From: Elephas maximus indicus
Lineage: Eukaryota; Chordata; Mammalia; Proboscidea; Elephantidae
Length of the DNA stretch: 64,000 nucleotides
Direction: 5' to 3'
Assembly (NCBI RefSeq): GCF_024166365.1
Contig: NC_064826.1
Coordinates: forward strand, 57,925,001 to 57,989,000
Below, piece after piece: positions 44,101 to 54,502 of the stretch; position 1 is the stretch's first letter; every line of letters begins with the position of its first letter. Below the pieces are notes generated by a model. It was not told where the DNA came from and searched no databases. It was given only the letters and a program-made list of their open reading frames with translations. The translations under genes were made by a program, and so were the position numbers.

Positions 44101-47042
44101 ATTTATTAAGCTAAAAATAACAATTTGCATTCTTAGAAGGAGTATGTATTACCAGGATGTAAATATGGTTCAGAACTAATTATTTCCTCCCTCTTTGCCC
44201 CACCCCATGACCAAAAGTGCTTACTTTAGATTACTTTTAAGGTCTTTTTGACAATGTAGTTTAGAACAGAAGTCAGCAAACATGTTTTGTAAAGAGCCAG
44301 ATAGTAAATATTTTAGGCTCTATGAGACATAGATCTCTGTTGCAACTATTGAATTTTGCCATTGCAGTGTGAAATAGCTACAAACAATATGTGGCTGTGT
44401 TCCAATAAAACTTCATTTAGAAAAATAGACAGCAGGCTGGATTTGGCTTGCAGGCTATAGTTTTTCAACCCCTGGTCTAGAATTATAAAGTTTGCCATCC
44501 ACTTAGGCTAAAAAAGCTTATAAAATTTTTTGATAATCTTAAGGGGTTTTTAAAAACCTTTTGTCACTTGCCTCTAATTTCATAGTCTTTATATTTTCAC
44601 TAAATATCTCTCCTTAAGCTTTTTTTTGCTATAAAACTTACTAAAGGTACTGACAGTACTTTTACATATGAGTAGATTGTCTTCAGTGTACAACTGCGCA
44701 TTGACAAAATGGTACTGGTTAGATTATTCCCATAAATCCAAAATAAGAATGAAACGCTTTCATATGGCCTAGAGTTGCTGATAGCTGGCTACATTATTCA
44801 GTTCTTAATGTCTTTACATTAATCTTAAGACATAAAGATGATTAGAAAATGTGATACCAAAATACAGTTTTTGGAAAATAACTAGAAAGCTTTTTGGCTA
44901 GATCTAGGTAGAATAGTTTTTAAACCTTAGATTTCTGTAACATTCAGAATGGTTGTTCATGACTGATTTAATAAATAATATGGCATTTGGAGAGGAGGCA
45001 TATTTCCAACTATTAAAACTATTCTGGCTACTATAAGAATTTTAAAATTCCTTAAAAACTGTCTTCAGCAAAATTCCAAAGTAGTATTTATATTCATAGG
45101 CTGGATTTTTCATAATCTCTTAATTATCCTTAATTTATTATCTGCACTGCTTTTACCCCTTTGGCAAGTCATCTAGACTTCTGTGGACTTAAGAGCAATG
45201 TTGGATTAGTGTTTTTACATCCCCTTCACCCCCATTTGTTCAAAGGAAATCATAAGTGAAAGTATAAACAGTATAAAAGGAACCATTCTGGTTGAAGACG
45301 TGGGTAGAGTTCTATATTTCTCATTGTTATCTTTGACATATGTAATATAAAATGTAATTGGTAAGCTGTTAACTTTCTTTCTATCCATATATAATCTAGG
45401 ATTGTCTAATAGAAACTAGCATCCCAAGGATATCAAGATGCTCCAGGAAGAAAAGGGTTTCAGGTCAAATATTTGTGTGAAACTTAAGTATTACTAATTT
45501 TTCATCTTTAGAAGTATAGTTACTAAGTTTCCAACTTACCGTGATATTAAATATTTTATACTTAAATATAAATAAGAAATATTTCTGCCTTAATTCCTCC
45601 CCCAAATACTCATTCTTTATGTTACTATGTAAAATGAAGAGACAAGCATTAGTGTATATCAAAGCACAGAAATACATTATATTTCAAGATAATGAAAACA
45701 AAATTGGTAGCAGATCCCCATCACTTTACTGTCATCTTTCCTTGATTTACATGATTAAAATTAGTTTTAAACATCTAATCCAGTTATTGGTTACCTCTGT
45801 GAGGAAGGGGAAGAATGCACATGAGAAGGGAGTACCCTAGGGTTTTCAGTTACATGTGTAGTTTTATCACCTCAAAAATATCTAAAGTAAATTTGACAAA
45901 ATATTAAGATTTCTGTACTTATGTAATGTTTTGTAAGCTAAATAAGTTTGTGAAATAGTTTAAAAGATAGTTTTGCTAATTTAATTTTTTTTTACTACTG
46001 AAATTTATTTTGATAACAATTATTTTTTTTCTCTTTTTTCCCTCTGTGAAGAATAAAATACAGTGTTGGATCCCTTTCTCCTCTTACTACAAATGTCCTG
46101 AAGAAGACCAAACCAAAAGAACAGCTAGAACTGCAACAAATTCCTCAGAAGAACTTCAGGGAAAATGATATTATACAGGCAGTCGAGCAGAGTTTGCTGT
46201 ATAAAGAAACCCAGGAACCTGAACAAGAGCTTGTGCTTATTTCAGAACCTATCCCCTTCCCTTCAGATGAACCAAGAGAACTCAATGAGGAAAAGATGGA
46301 TAAATGTTCCATATTAAATACAGCTGAAAATGACATTAAACAGAATTTTACACAGCTGCCTTCACATGAAAATAAACAAGAATGTATTTTTGATGTTTCT
46401 GAACATAAATTAATTGTAAATGAAAGTAACTTGGAAGAACTAAAGGTGAATCGCTGTCAATGTAGACTACAGACAACTATACAAGTTTCCAGTTTCAATA
46501 AGGATAATAGTGCATCTCAACTGAAACAAAAGTCAGATACTATCCTTTTTCCGGCAGAGGATCTGAAGGTAAAGGACCTTCACTCAATATTTGGTCATGA
46601 TTCTGGTCTGATAGCAATGAACAGTTCACAAGAGCACCTGACAATTCAAGCAAAGACTCCATCCCATAACCCTCCTAGGGAATCCAGTGAATGCAACCTC
46701 AAGAATATGGATAGTGTACTTCCTGGTAAAATCCATCGGAAAGTGAAATTATTATTAGGAAGAAATAAAAAAGAAAATCTCGAACCAAATGTGGAATTAG
46801 ATAAGAAAAGAACTGAATTTCTGATCACACAAGAAGAAAACAGAATTTGTAGTTCACCAGTTCAGTCTTTAGTGGACTTATTTCAGACTAGTGAAGAGAA
46901 ATCAGAATTTTTGGGTTTCACAAGCTACCCTGAAAACAGTGGTACATGTGATGCTTTAGATATTTGGGAAGAAGAAAATTCAAATAGCTTGTTGTCAATG
47001 TTTTTTTCTTCCCCTTCAAATTCTACATTTACTGGCTTTTAG
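20141..47042 (+). CDS. DBF4: DBF4, activating subunit of CDC7 kinase (complete, 12 coding exons)
   Basis: DBF4 binds and activates CDC7 to form the kinase that phosphorylates MCM helicase at replication origins in S phase. Twelve exons with GT-AG junctions join in frame (46+176+180+51+70+77+31+46+129+115+125+991 bases) to give 678 residues plus TAG; the human protein is about 674. The N-terminal N/BRCT-like region covers about residues 38-115 (KPLWGKVFYLDLPS, LGGRVEEFLSKDISYLI). Motif M, a CDC7 contact, is near 215-256 (KKPFVKVEDM, FYRPFYLQLTNMPFINYS). The DBF4-type zinc finger has C295, C298, H308 and H314. The acidic, poorly conserved C-terminal half ends in STFTGF. No frameshift or premature stop was found, so the gene looks functional. 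Human residues were compared from memory. Confidence 0.97.
21284..21459 (+). CDS. DBF4: DBF4 coding exon 2
   Basis: A 176-base exon between acceptor aataacag and donor gtaagt. It encodes GGIQVNNEKNRPSLKSLKTD, then KPLWGKVFYLDLPSVSIS up to DLGG, the first half of the N/BRCT-like region used in DDK targeting. It ends in phase 0. Confidence 0.95.
22003..22157 (-). repeat. AfroSINE
   Basis: Antisense copy in DBF4 intron 2, from ttgctgttgttaggtgctg to cattgtaccatagggctc. Confidence 0.85.
23368..23535 (+). repeat. AfroSINE
   Basis: Head gaaaccctggtggcatagtgg, tail cttgacggcaatgggtttg. Confidence 0.9.
23819..23990 (+). repeat. AfroSINE
   Basis: Head agccctgatgatgcagtgg, tail gtgggtttggttttttgg. 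Confidence 0.9.
24887..25041 (-). repeat. AfroSINE nested in RTE
   Basis: Flanked by the 11-base target duplication GCCTTGAGTAT (just before it and again near 25042-25052). Confidence 0.9.
25795..28585 (-). mobile_element. L1-type element with ORF1 but no ORF2 (HAL1-like), inside the RTE
   Basis: On the minus strand the L1 ORF1 protein is recognisable. The central part (ESFPDITKDVKISIQDAHQT, KSPRHSITELAETKDKEL) and the C-terminal part (DYSAGTMQVRRQWDDIY) resemble the RRM and CTD of L1 ORF1p. Upstream (27.3-28.58 kb) is a GC-rich 5' UTR-like stretch. After ORF1 only about 300 AT-rich bases remain, with no ORF2. Similar 20-base sequences at both ends (ttcaccgtttttacacaatct and ttcaccatacttacacagtct) look like a diverged target duplication. 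An AfroSINE is nested at 26947. Confidence 0.72.
26947..27112 (+). repeat. AfroSINE nested in the L1-like element
   Basis: Flanked by the target duplication TACCTCTGGTA on both sides. Third layer of insertion (SINE in L1 in RTE). Confidence 0.92.
29585..29862. repeat. Two AfroSINE pieces in opposite orientation
   Basis: A plus-strand tail (about 29585-29650, ggggtcaccatgagtcagaa) is followed by an antisense copy (29700-29862) that begins with a (CCAAA)n tract and ends at cttaaccactgcactacc. Confidence 0.8.
30720..30900 (+). repeat. MIR SINE
   Basis: Includes ctctgcctcagttttctgc and gtgtctagcacatg, a good MIR match. The rest of 29870-31060 shows no gene. Confidence 0.75.
31062..31241 (+). 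CDS. DBF4: DBF4 coding exon 3
   Basis: A 180-base exon between acceptor ttctctag and donor gtaagt. It encodes RVEEFLSKDISYLISNKKEA, then RISPVPSPESAYNAET and HDGSSFKSPDS. It finishes the BRCT-like region and starts a serine/proline-rich linker. The preceding intron (21460-31061) is 9.6 kb and mostly retroelements. Confidence 0.95.
31535..31845 (-). repeat. hAT-type MITE (Charlie-like)
   Basis: Shares the ggccaaatctagcccac / gttagaacactaccacatc / gtttgtcaacccctg pattern with the copy at 44262-44480, in opposite orientation. The rest of intron 3 (31242-32665) holds no recognised feature. Confidence 0.6.
32666..32716 (+). CDS. DBF4: DBF4 coding exon 4
   Basis: A 51-base exon between acceptor tttatag and donor gtaagt, encoding VCLSRGKLLVEKAIKDH. 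Both ends are in phase 0, so skipping it would keep the frame. Confidence 0.94.
33175..33244 (+). CDS. DBF4: DBF4 coding exon 5
   Basis: A 70-base exon between acceptor tttatag and donor gtaaag, encoding DFIPSNSILSNALSWGVKIL then HID. It leaves one base of the next codon. The 397-base intron that follows is largely filled by a truncated MaLR LTR. Confidence 0.94.
33290..33578 (+). mobile_element. 3'-truncated MaLR LTR filling DBF4 intron 5
   Basis: Starts TGttgtaggttgatttgtg, follows the same LTR as 14492-15001, and stops in the middle. It begins 46 bases after the exon 5 end and stops about 63 bases before exon 6. Confidence 0.88.
33642..33718 (+). CDS. DBF4: DBF4 coding exon 6
   Basis: A 77-base exon with acceptor ataaag and donor gtatgt, encoding DIRYYMEQKKKELYLLKKSS then TSVRDV. 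The coding phase matches exons 5 and 7. Confidence 0.94.
33829..34600 (+). mobile_element. Old L1 ORF2 fragment, split by an AfroSINE
   Basis: Resembles the L1 ORF2 endonuclease-RT region (agaaagctggactgtctata, ttaatatcagacaaagg). It is in DBF4 intron 6, and a TATG/TATA microsatellite follows at 34590-34640. Confidence 0.75.
34274..34440 (+). repeat. AfroSINE nested in L1
   Basis: Target duplication GAGAGGGGCCTTA before and GAGAGGGACCTTA after. Confidence 0.92.
34833..34863 (+). CDS. DBF4: DBF4 coding exon 7 (31-base micro-exon)
   Basis: A very short exon, GKRVCTQKTK plus one base, between acceptor tttaaag and donor gtaagt. It appears two residues shorter than the human segment (GKRVGSGAQKT, from memory). 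It sits just before motif M in a basic linker. Confidence 0.88.
34972..35458. repeat. hAT-like DNA transposon fossil
   Basis: Starts ggttcttaaccttcttctg and ends near ttaagaatctcaaaa, an inverted terminal pair. Interior (ctagcagtgattctgattg, aggtgctgctgatactaatg) fits a common old mammalian non-autonomous hAT family. In DBF4 intron 7. Confidence 0.6.
35633..35678 (+). CDS. DBF4: DBF4 coding exon 8 (NAGNAG acceptor)
   Basis: The acceptor reads aagcag. Using the first AG gives TGRLKKPFVKVEDMC, which matches the human RTGRLKKP. Using the second AG (exon from 35636) gives SRLKKPF, one residue shorter. The donor is gtaagt after CA. This starts motif M. Confidence 0.9.
35748..35794. repeat. Perfect 21-base inverted repeat
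   Basis: Bases 35748-35768 and 35774-35794 are exact reverse complements with a 5-base loop. It lies 70 bases after the exon 8 donor in DBF4. Confidence 0.95.
35818..36330 (+). repeat. AfroSINE split by an L1 3' end
   Basis: The SINE head is 35818-35864 and the remainder 36180-36330. The inserted piece (about 35865-36180) has an internal T run and ends as L1 3' UTR (cacttaaagcacaattaaaa) with an A tail. The target duplication is aaagaatttggctgc / aaagaattcagctgc. Confidence 0.85.
36655..36863 (+). repeat. AfroSINE
   Basis: Head gagccctgatggcacagtgg. It contains a short internal duplication of gatgtaaaa. A separate 3' fragment of another copy is at 36549-36597. Confidence 0.85.
37278..37406 (+). 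CDS. DBF4: DBF4 coding exon 9 (motif M)
   Basis: A 129-base exon with acceptor gttttag, encoding FYRPFYLQLTNMPFINYS, then KPCSPFDVDKPSSIQKQTQV. It holds the core of motif M, which is needed for CDC7 binding. The donor GTTGGT is unusually weak (only GT and +5 G match consensus), with a 20-base T run about 50 bases downstream. Confidence 0.94.
37875..37989 (+). CDS. DBF4: DBF4 coding exon 10 (zinc finger, first half)
   Basis: A 115-base exon with acceptor ttgccag and donor gtaaat, encoding IQTDGDKQDGTPIQLHLKE, a lysine run, then GYCECCLQKYEDLET. It supplies C295 and C298 of the DBF4-type zinc finger; the two histidines are in the next exon. Confidence 0.95.
38150..38740 (+). repeat. L2 LINE 3' end
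   Basis: Characteristic phrases include cttgtcctcatgaagactgcagtct, ggcagaggtaacagcaagtgcaaaagcc and ggatgtggggaatgac. A MIR (38800-38905) and another L2-like block (39470-39780) follow. All are in DBF4 intron 10. Confidence 0.7.
40222..43440 (-). mobile_element. RTE LINE, nearly full length, antisense in DBF4 intron 10
   Basis: Runs on the minus strand from about 43440 (5') to 40222 (3'). Readable domains are AP endonuclease (43075-42653; MEHINIDILGISDLIWTGTG), linker (about 42213-41980), RT (about 41650-41255; FMPIPKKGDPTERRNYRTIS) and the C-terminal region (40985-40246; GGRPSMSCTDTVAA). Frameshifts and stops separate these blocks, so it is dead. No nested insertion was seen, which makes it the cleanest RTE copy in the window. 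Confidence 0.92.
43935..44059 (+). CDS. DBF4: DBF4 coding exon 11 (zinc finger, second half)
   Basis: A 125-base exon with acceptor ttttag and donor gtaatt, encoding HLLCEQHRNFAQSNQYQVVD and on to PKKKR. It supplies H308 and H314. An extra cysteine (C311) sits between them where human has serine, from memory. The 5.9-kb intron before it contains L2/MIR sequence and a nearly full-length antisense RTE. Confidence 0.95.
44262..44480 (+). repeat. hAT-type MITE (Charlie-like)
   Basis: Runs from gtcagcaaacatgttttgtaaag to tttttcaacccctgg. Possible 8-base target duplications TTTAGAAC/TCTAGAAT. The rest of DBF4 intron 11 (44060-46051) shows no recognised feature. Confidence 0.7.
46052..47042 (+). 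CDS. DBF4: DBF4 coding exon 12 (last exon, C-terminal half)
   Basis: A 991-base exon with acceptor gtgaag, running from IKYSVGSLSPLTT to the stop TAG at 47040-47042. It encodes the acidic, less conserved C-terminal region. Conserved blocks include KDLHSIFGHDSGLI, GKIHRKVKLLLGRNKKENLE, CSSPVQSLVDLFQTSEEKSE and STFTGF. It is open throughout. Confidence 0.96.
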
Positions 47043-47190
47043 TCCTTAAAAATGTATACTTTTTAGAAGTGTAAGGATCATATTCTTTTGAAATTTTTAT
47101 AAATATGTATAAAAATTCTTAGGATGTTCTTGCCAACTTTGTTTACAGAACCATATGTAAATATTAACAATAAAGGTCATGTTTGCATTT
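47043..47190 (+). terminator. DBF4: DBF4 3' UTR and poly(A) signal
   Basis: A canonical AATAAA lies at 47169-47174, about 130 bases after the stop, with a GT/T-rich stretch behind it. Further AATAAA hexamers occur about 1.6 and 2.2 kb downstream and might serve longer transcripts. Confidence 0.6.
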
Positions 47191-49515
47191 TCAATAGAAT
47201 TGAATACCTATTATAGAAAAATTGCAGGACAAACTTCTGGCTCATTTTGTTTATTGTCTATTAAATAGAATCCTATGATAACATGACAATATTGCCTATG
47301 AAAACCTAAATTTCTTATGGAAAGGAAAAGGTTTTATATATTTGGTTGTGGAAATCATTATCAGAAACAGACACTTTTACATTGGTACTTTTCTTGTACA
47401 AATATAGCTTATATAAACTATATCTGTACAAACTAGATACAGTTTATATGAGCAATGTTTAAATTGAAGTTATGCAAATATACATCTAGTCCATGTTCTT
47501 ACTGAAGTTGAATTTTTTAAGGTATTTATGCTGGTGGTAATTTTTTTTTTTTTCCCCTTAATTGGCCTCAGTTAGTCGTTTTGCCTGGCTTAGGTGAGCG
47601 AGGAAAAAAAAGTTGTGTCGAGCCCTTTACTCCATAATTCATGGAAGAAATCAACAGTGATAGTCTAGATACAGTATACTCTTTTATAAGAGGGTGACCT
47701 ACTTGGCACTGAAGAGTTATTTGTAGAGGTAAATAGAATCCAGAAAGGAGTAACTTAATGAGATTACCGTACGGAATGTAATACCTTCCCCACTGTGCTT
47801 ACCTTTTTTAGATAACGGAAATTTTTTCTTTACCCTCTGATTTGGTATCAGGAAATGAAAGAAAGAATGGCATCGAGCTCTAAATAGTTGTAGTTTTGAA
47901 ATATATATGAGGGTTGCCTTCAATCTGGCACTGAACAATATGATAATTTGGAGGAAGAAAAATTCAAATAAAAGAAAAATATGAACTGTCTTTATAATAG
48001 AGGGTATAAGAGGCATTTGACTTTGCATGTATTCTTACAGAAGTATATAATTTACAACCAGTGGCAGTTTTTCACAGTAAAAATTGATGCCACTGAACAC
48101 TATGTAAGTACCTTGTTGCTAAAAATTAAATTTGGTTAATAGTCTTGTTTGGCATCCTATATGGCTCTCAACATGATTTTATTTGTACATTTATTTTGAC
48201 AGTATTAATGAAAAATACTAGCTTTTCAACATATTTATTGGTTATAAAATTATACCAGTACCTTAAATAGGATCAATGAAAGATCCTTTACAGTGCATAC
48301 ATGAAAACCTTATTTCCAATGTAAATTAATACTGTAGCATCTTCTGTTACAAGTGTATGTGTATGCATGTGAATCTGTCAGGTTTTACAGACATCCTTCT
48401 AAAAATCTACATGAAACTTGGAAAATTATTAATTTTTTTACTTCAATTTTTATCTCAATTCTCAAAAAAAAATGCAAATAATTAAAAGGTATTTAAACCT
48501 GCTCTATGATGCTTTGACTTGAGAGTGACAGTCTTCAATTTGCAGTGTTGCCATTTGTCAGCCCTCACAATTATTTAGAGTTGTGCCTTAGCTGCATTTA
48601 ATACGTAGTACAAGGCTCAAGCTGAACTACTGTACTTTCTTAACCTTAATATTTTACACGATTTTTGAACTATTAGTTTGAATACTGGGCTTTTAAAAGA
48701 CTCTAAGGGCTTTATAATGAGTACTGTACTCTTAAAAAAAGCTTAAATTTCAGTTTATTTGGAACAAGTCAATAAATAAACAAGTCAGGGCCATTACAGT
48801 TTGTGTCCTTTGTAGTATGCTGTTGGGCACCCAACCAAGGGGATGAGTGCAGGTACAGAGCCAGCCTGCAATCTGATCAAGTATTATGACATGTTTTTAC
48901 AAGTTCCAACCAATAAGCTAGCCTTTCTGTATTAAGAAACAACATTATACACCTGTGCAGAATGGTGATTCTGCATATCTTAGATTAAAAAACAATTCAG
49001 GCCTTTACAAACCTTTTGCCATTAATTAGCATTTTTAAGGCAGTATTAGAGGGAAGAAGCCTCCTTAAAATCTCTTCCCCACACTCCCCAAAAAGCTGTA
49101 GGAAGAGCTCTGGACAATCAAATAATTTTGTCAGCAAAATGTAATGACACTTTCAATGCAAGAAAAATACATGTCAGCTTTGAACATTGTGGGAGAACAG
49201 CATGGGACTGGGGGAAAAAAGACTAAAAAAGAAACCGAAAACCAGGTTTAGACATACCTACTGAAGGATATCATCAATTCCTTAGAAAAGAACTTAAAAT
49301 TCTTTGTAGTCCTTGTGTACTTGTTTATTTTACTTAGTTGTGATTAACTGTGAATCATAGTGTTAAGTCCAGTCAGTCATCTTCAGTACTTTTTGCTGAC
49401 TTCCTCAAATCTCAAATAAATGATTAGGGCTACGTGAATCCTGTCAAATTATCAAATTTAATAAAACAGATCTGTAGAAGTTTCCCTTAAGAAAGCTTTG
49501 TTGTGGTTTGTGTTT
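47191..49515. other. Intergenic, no gene or clear repeat recognised
   Basis: AT-rich sequence downstream of DBF4. No splice-flanked conserved protein segment, RNA gene or young repeat was seen. Extended 3' UTR use is possible. Confidence 0.5.
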
Positions 49516-49517
49516 TA

Positions 49518-50545
49518 AATTACTTCTCAGCATTTGACTGTCTGGATCATAAACTATGGATAACATCGTGAAGAATGGGAATTCCAGAACACTTAATTGC
49601 GCTCATGAGGAACCTGTACGTAGATCAAGAAGCAGTAGTTTGGACAGAACAAGGGGATAGTGTGTGGTTTAAGGTCAGGAAAAGTGCGCGTCAGGGTTGT
49701 ATCCTTTCACCATACCTAGTCAATCTGTATTCTGAGCAAGTAATCCAAGAAGCTGTACTATATGAAGAACAGGGCTTCAGGATTGGAGGAAGACTCATTA
49801 ACAACCTGTGATACGCAAATGAAACAACCTTGCTTGCTGAAAGCAAAGGACTTGTGCTTACTGATGAAGATCAAAGACTATAGCCGCCAGTATGGATTAC
49901 ACTTCAACATAAAGGAAACAAAAATTCTCAACTGGATCAATAAGCAACATGATAAATGAAGAAAAGATTGAAGTTGTCAAGGATTTCATTTTACTTGGAT
50001 CCACAATAAATACCCATGGAATCAACAGTCAAATCAGCTGATGCATTGGGCAAATCTGCAAGAGACAAAGTATTAAAAAGCAAAGATGTCACCTTGAAGA
50101 CTAAGGTGTGCTTGATCCAAGCCATGGTGATTTCAGTCACCTCATATGCGTGCTGGACAATGAATGAGAAAGACCAAAGAAGAATTGACGCCTTTGAATT
50201 ATGGTGTTGGGGAAGAATATTTAATATACCACGGACTGCCAAAAGAATGAATAAATCTGTCTTAGAAGGAGTACAGCCAGAATACTCCTTAGAAGCATCG
50301 TCTCACATACTTTGGATATGTTATCAGGAGGGATCAGTACCTGAAGATGGACATCATGCTTGCTAAAGTAAAAGGTCAGTGAAAAAGAGGAAGACCCTTA
50401 ACGAGATGGATTGACACGACAGCCAAAACAATGGGCTCAAGCATAACAACAATTGTGAGGATGGTGCAGGGTCAAGCAGTTTTTCGTTCTGTTGTGCACA
50501 GGGTCACTGTAAGTCGGAACAGACTTGATGGAACCTAACAAGAAA
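49518..50545 (+). mobile_element. RTE LINE 3' third
   Basis: Begins in the RT palm (GIPEHLIALMRNLYVDQ, then SARQGCILSPYLVNLYSE) and runs to the 3' end. Several frame breaks. Confidence 0.88.
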
Positions 50546-50605
50546 ACAGCAAAAATTTGACTACAACTTCCAGTGTAAGTATGTATGTGTGTGTTACAGG
50601 ATATA

Positions 50606-50805
50606 GTCTCTGGGTGGTACAAATGATTAAGCTCTGGCTGCTAACTGAAAGGTTAGAGGTTTGAATCTACCCAGAGGTACACTGAAAGAAAGGGTTGATG
50701 ATCTACCTCAGAAAAATCAACCATTGAAAACACTATGGTGTACAGTTCTACCTTGACACATGTGGGGTAGCCATGAGTCAGACTTGAAGGCAGCTGGTGG
50801 TGGAA
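50606..50805 (+). repeat. AfroSINE
   Basis: Diverged copy (tctctgggtggtacaaatg head). 50806-51085 has no recognised feature. Confidence 0.75.
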
Positions 50806-51087
50806 TCTACCAATAAGTAAATTTTGAACATGAGAGAATTTTTAAAGGAAGAAAAAAAATATATGCAATATTTTAAAACTAATGTGTTTTACTAATGGTA
50901 TTCAAACTTTCTGCTCACTAAAAATATTTTACAAAAAGTTAAATGTACCTGTATAAAGTAACTGGATAGCAAATTCTTTATACATGCTCATTAAAATTTT
51001 TTTAGTTAAAAAAATTTTTTTTTTTTTAGTTTAATACTGTGCAGAATGCTTTCTCAGGAATGCCTTTGGACCTCAGCTGACCCCCAA

Positions 51088-51294
51088 ACCCAGAAACTTA
51101 TTACCATTGAGTCAATTGTGCCTCAAAGCGACACTATAGGACAGAGTAGAACTGCCCCGTAGGGATTCCAAGGCTGTAATCTTTACTGAAGCAGACTGCC
51201 ACATCTTTCTCCCTTGGAGTGGCTGGTTGGTTTGAACTGCCAACCTTTTAGTTAGCAGCTGAACGCTTAACCACTATGCCACCAGGGCTTCTTC
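51088..51294 (-). repeat. AfroSINE
   Basis: Antisense, flanked by TCAGCTGACCCC on both sides (target duplication at about 51075-51086 and again at 51294). Confidence 0.9.
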
Positions 51295-51802
51295 AGCTGA
51301 CCCCACGGGAATTTTCAGAGTTGTCCTAAGTTAGGTGAAGATAAGTCATTGCATGTGGGTCACTCCAGGAAGGGGCATGGCCATGGGACAATCCTTGAAG
51401 GAGATGACAGCTAAAAGGTACCTACTGTCAGTATTCCCAGCTGCTGGGCAACAAGTTCTTTAGTCAAAGGGGATCAATCAGGATCAATTGCAGCTACCAG
51501 GACGTAACTCCTTGCCAAGAAACCCAAAGTGGCCAGGTGGTAGTTGCAGTTGATAATTCAACAGGAGTTCTTGGATGGGATGCACAAATTCCAAATGAGT
51601 CCTCTGGATTATTTCCAGATTCTATTTCTGATCCTGGTATTTCAGTGTATTAATTATAATACCACCAATTTACTAATTGAATTATGTCCCTCCCCAAAAA
51701 TGTGTTCTAAATCCTAACCCTTATACCTGTGGTTACAGTCCCATTTGGGAATGGGTTTCTTTGTTATGTTAATGAGGCAGTATTACTGTGGGGTATGTCA
51801 AG

Positions 51803-52016
51803 TCAGGAGCCCTGGTGGCACAGTGGTTAAGCACTCAGCTGCTAACTGAAAGGTCGGCAGGTCGAACTCACCCGCTGCTCCTCAGGAGAAAGACACAGCA
51901 GTTTGCTTCCATAAAGATTCACAGCCTTAGAAACCTAATGGGGCAATTCTGCTCTGTCCTACTGGGTCATTATGAGTTGGAATTGACTCGATGGCAGTGG
52001 GTTTAGTTTTGGTTTT
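51803..52016 (+). repeat. AfroSINE nested in the LTR
   Basis: Flanked by diverged duplicates gtatgtcaagtc and gtgtcttaaatc. Confidence 0.85.
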
Positions 52017-52213
52017 TGTGTCTTAAATCAATCTCTTTTTGAGATATAAAAGCAGATTAAGCAAGCAAGCACAAATGGAGGGGAAGAAATCTGCCACATG
52101 ATAACCAAAGTATCTAGTGTAAAAAGAGACAAGGATTTTAACCACAGAGGACAGGGTCTTGCTCTGCACAGGCACCCTGAATTCAGATTTCTAGTCTTCT
52201 AAATTGTGAGAAC

Positions 52214-54502
52214 TTCAATGACTTCTTCATTACAAATAACTTTTTTCACCAACATAAACAGCGACCACACACATGGACCTTGCCAGATGGAATACACAGG
52301 AATCAAATCAACTACATCTGTGGAAAGAGACAATGGAAAACCTCAGTATCAGTGAGAACAAGGCAGGGGCTGCTGCAGAACAGACCATCAGTTGCTCATA
52401 TGCAAGGTCAAGTTGAAACTGAAGAAAATCAGGAGGTTGACCGGAGCCAAAATACGACCTTGAGTATATCCCACCTGAATTTAGAGACCATCTCAAGAAT
52501 AGATTTGACACACTGAACACTGATGTCAGAAGACCAGATGAGTTGTGGAATGACATCAAGGACATCATCCATGAAGAAAGCAAGAGGTCATTAAAAAGAC
52601 AGGAAAGAAAGAAAAGACCAAAATAGATGTCAGAAGAGACTGTGAAACTTGCTCCTGAACGTCAAGTACCTAAAGCAAAAGGAAGAAATGATGAAGTAAA
52701 AGAGCTGAACAGAAGATTTCAAAGGGTGACTGGAGAAGACAAAGTATTATAATGACATGCGTAAAGAGCTGGAGATGGAAAACCAAAATGGAAGAACACG
52801 CTTAGCATTTCTCAATCTGAAAAAACTGAAGAAAAGATTCAAGCCTTGAGTTGCAACAGTGAAGGATTCCATGGGGAAATATTAAATGACGCAGGAAGCA
52901 TCAGAAGAAGATAGAAGGAATACACAGAGTCATTATACCAAAAAAAAAATTGGTCGACGCTCACCTGTTTCAAGTAGTAGCATATAATCAGGGACCGATG
53001 GTACTGAAGGAAGAAGTCCAAGCTGCTCTGAAGGCACTGCTGAAAAACAAGGCTTCAGGAATTGGCGGAATATCAATTGAGATGTTTCAACAAATGGGTG
53101 CAGTGCTGGAAGCTCTGAGTTGTCTATGCCAAGAAATCTGGAAGACAGCTTCCTGGCCAACTGACTGGGAGAGATCTGTATTTATGCCTATTCCCAAGAA
53201 AGGTGATCCAACCAAATGTGGAAATTATCAAACAATATCATTAATATCACACACAAGTAAAATTTTACTGAAGATCATTTAAAAGCAGCTGCAGCGGTAG
53301 GTGTATTGACAGAGAACTGCCAGAAATTCAGGCCGGATTCAGAAGAAGACGTGGAAGCAGGGATATCTTTGCTGATGTCAGATGGATCCTGGCTGAAAGC
53401 AGAGAATACCAGAAAGATCTTTACCTGTGCTTTATTGACTATGCAAAGTTGACTGTGTGGATCATAACAAGTTATGGATAACGTTGGGAAGAATGGGAAT
53501 TCTAGAACACTTAATTGTGCTCATGAGGAACTTGTACATAGATCAAGAGGCAGTTTGGACAGAACAAGGGGATACTGCATGGTTTAAAGTCAGGAAAAGT
53601 GTGCGTCAGGGTTGTATCCTTCCACCATACCTATTCAATCTGTATGCTGAGCGAATAATCTGAAAAACTAGACTGTATGAAGAAGAACTGGGCATTAGGA
53701 TTGGAGGAAGACATATTAACCTGTGTTATGCAGATGACACAACCTTGCTCGCTGAAAGTGAAGAGGACTTGAAGCACTTACTGATGAAGATAAAGACTAT
53801 AGCTTTCAGTTTGGATTACACCTCAACATAAAGAAAACAAAAACCCTCACAACTGGACCAATAAGCAACATCATGATAAACAGAGAAAAGATTGAAGTTG
53901 TCAAAGATTTCATTTTACTTGGATCCACAATCAATACTCATGGAAGCCACAGTCAAGAAATCAAAAGACGCACTCTGTTGGGGAAATACGGTGCCAAAGA
54001 CCTCTTTAAAGTGCCGAAAAGGAAAGGTGTCACCTTGAAGACTAAGGTGCGCCTGACCCAAGCCATGGTATTTGCAATCCCATCATATGCTTGCAACAGC
54101 TGGACAGTGAATAAGAAAGACCGAAGAAGAATTGACAACTTTGATTTGTGGCGTTGGCGAAGAATATTGAATATACCATGGACCACCAAAAGAATGAATA
54201 AATCTGTCTTGGAAGAAGTACAACCAGAACGCTCCTTTGCAGCAAGGATGGCGAGACTGCATCTTACATACTTTGGACATGTTATCAGGAGGGATCAGGC
54301 CCTGAAGGACATCATGTTTGGTAAAGTACAGGGTCAGTGAAAACGAGGAAGACCCTCAACAAGATGAACTGACACAGTGGCTGCAACAATGGGCTCAAGC
54401 ATAACAATTGTTAGCATGGTGCAAGACCAGGCAGTGTTCGTTCTGTAGTACATAGGGTTGCTACGAGTTGGAACCGACTCAACAGCACTTAACAACATAC
54501 TG
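52214..54502 (+). mobile_element. 5'-truncated RTE LINE
   Basis: Starts inside the endonuclease region and reads through linker, RT (FMPIPKKGDPTKCGNYQTIS; SVRQGCILPPYLFNLYAE) and a long C-terminal block (ILLGSTINTHGSHSQEIKRR; RRILNIPWTTKRMNKSVLEE). The open stretches are longer than in the other copies, but frame breaks are present. Confidence 0.9.

Noticed and set aside
53873..54340. 155-codon ORF that looks protein-coding
   Set aside because: It is the C-terminal part of an RTE LINE polyprotein in a 5'-truncated copy, not a host gene.
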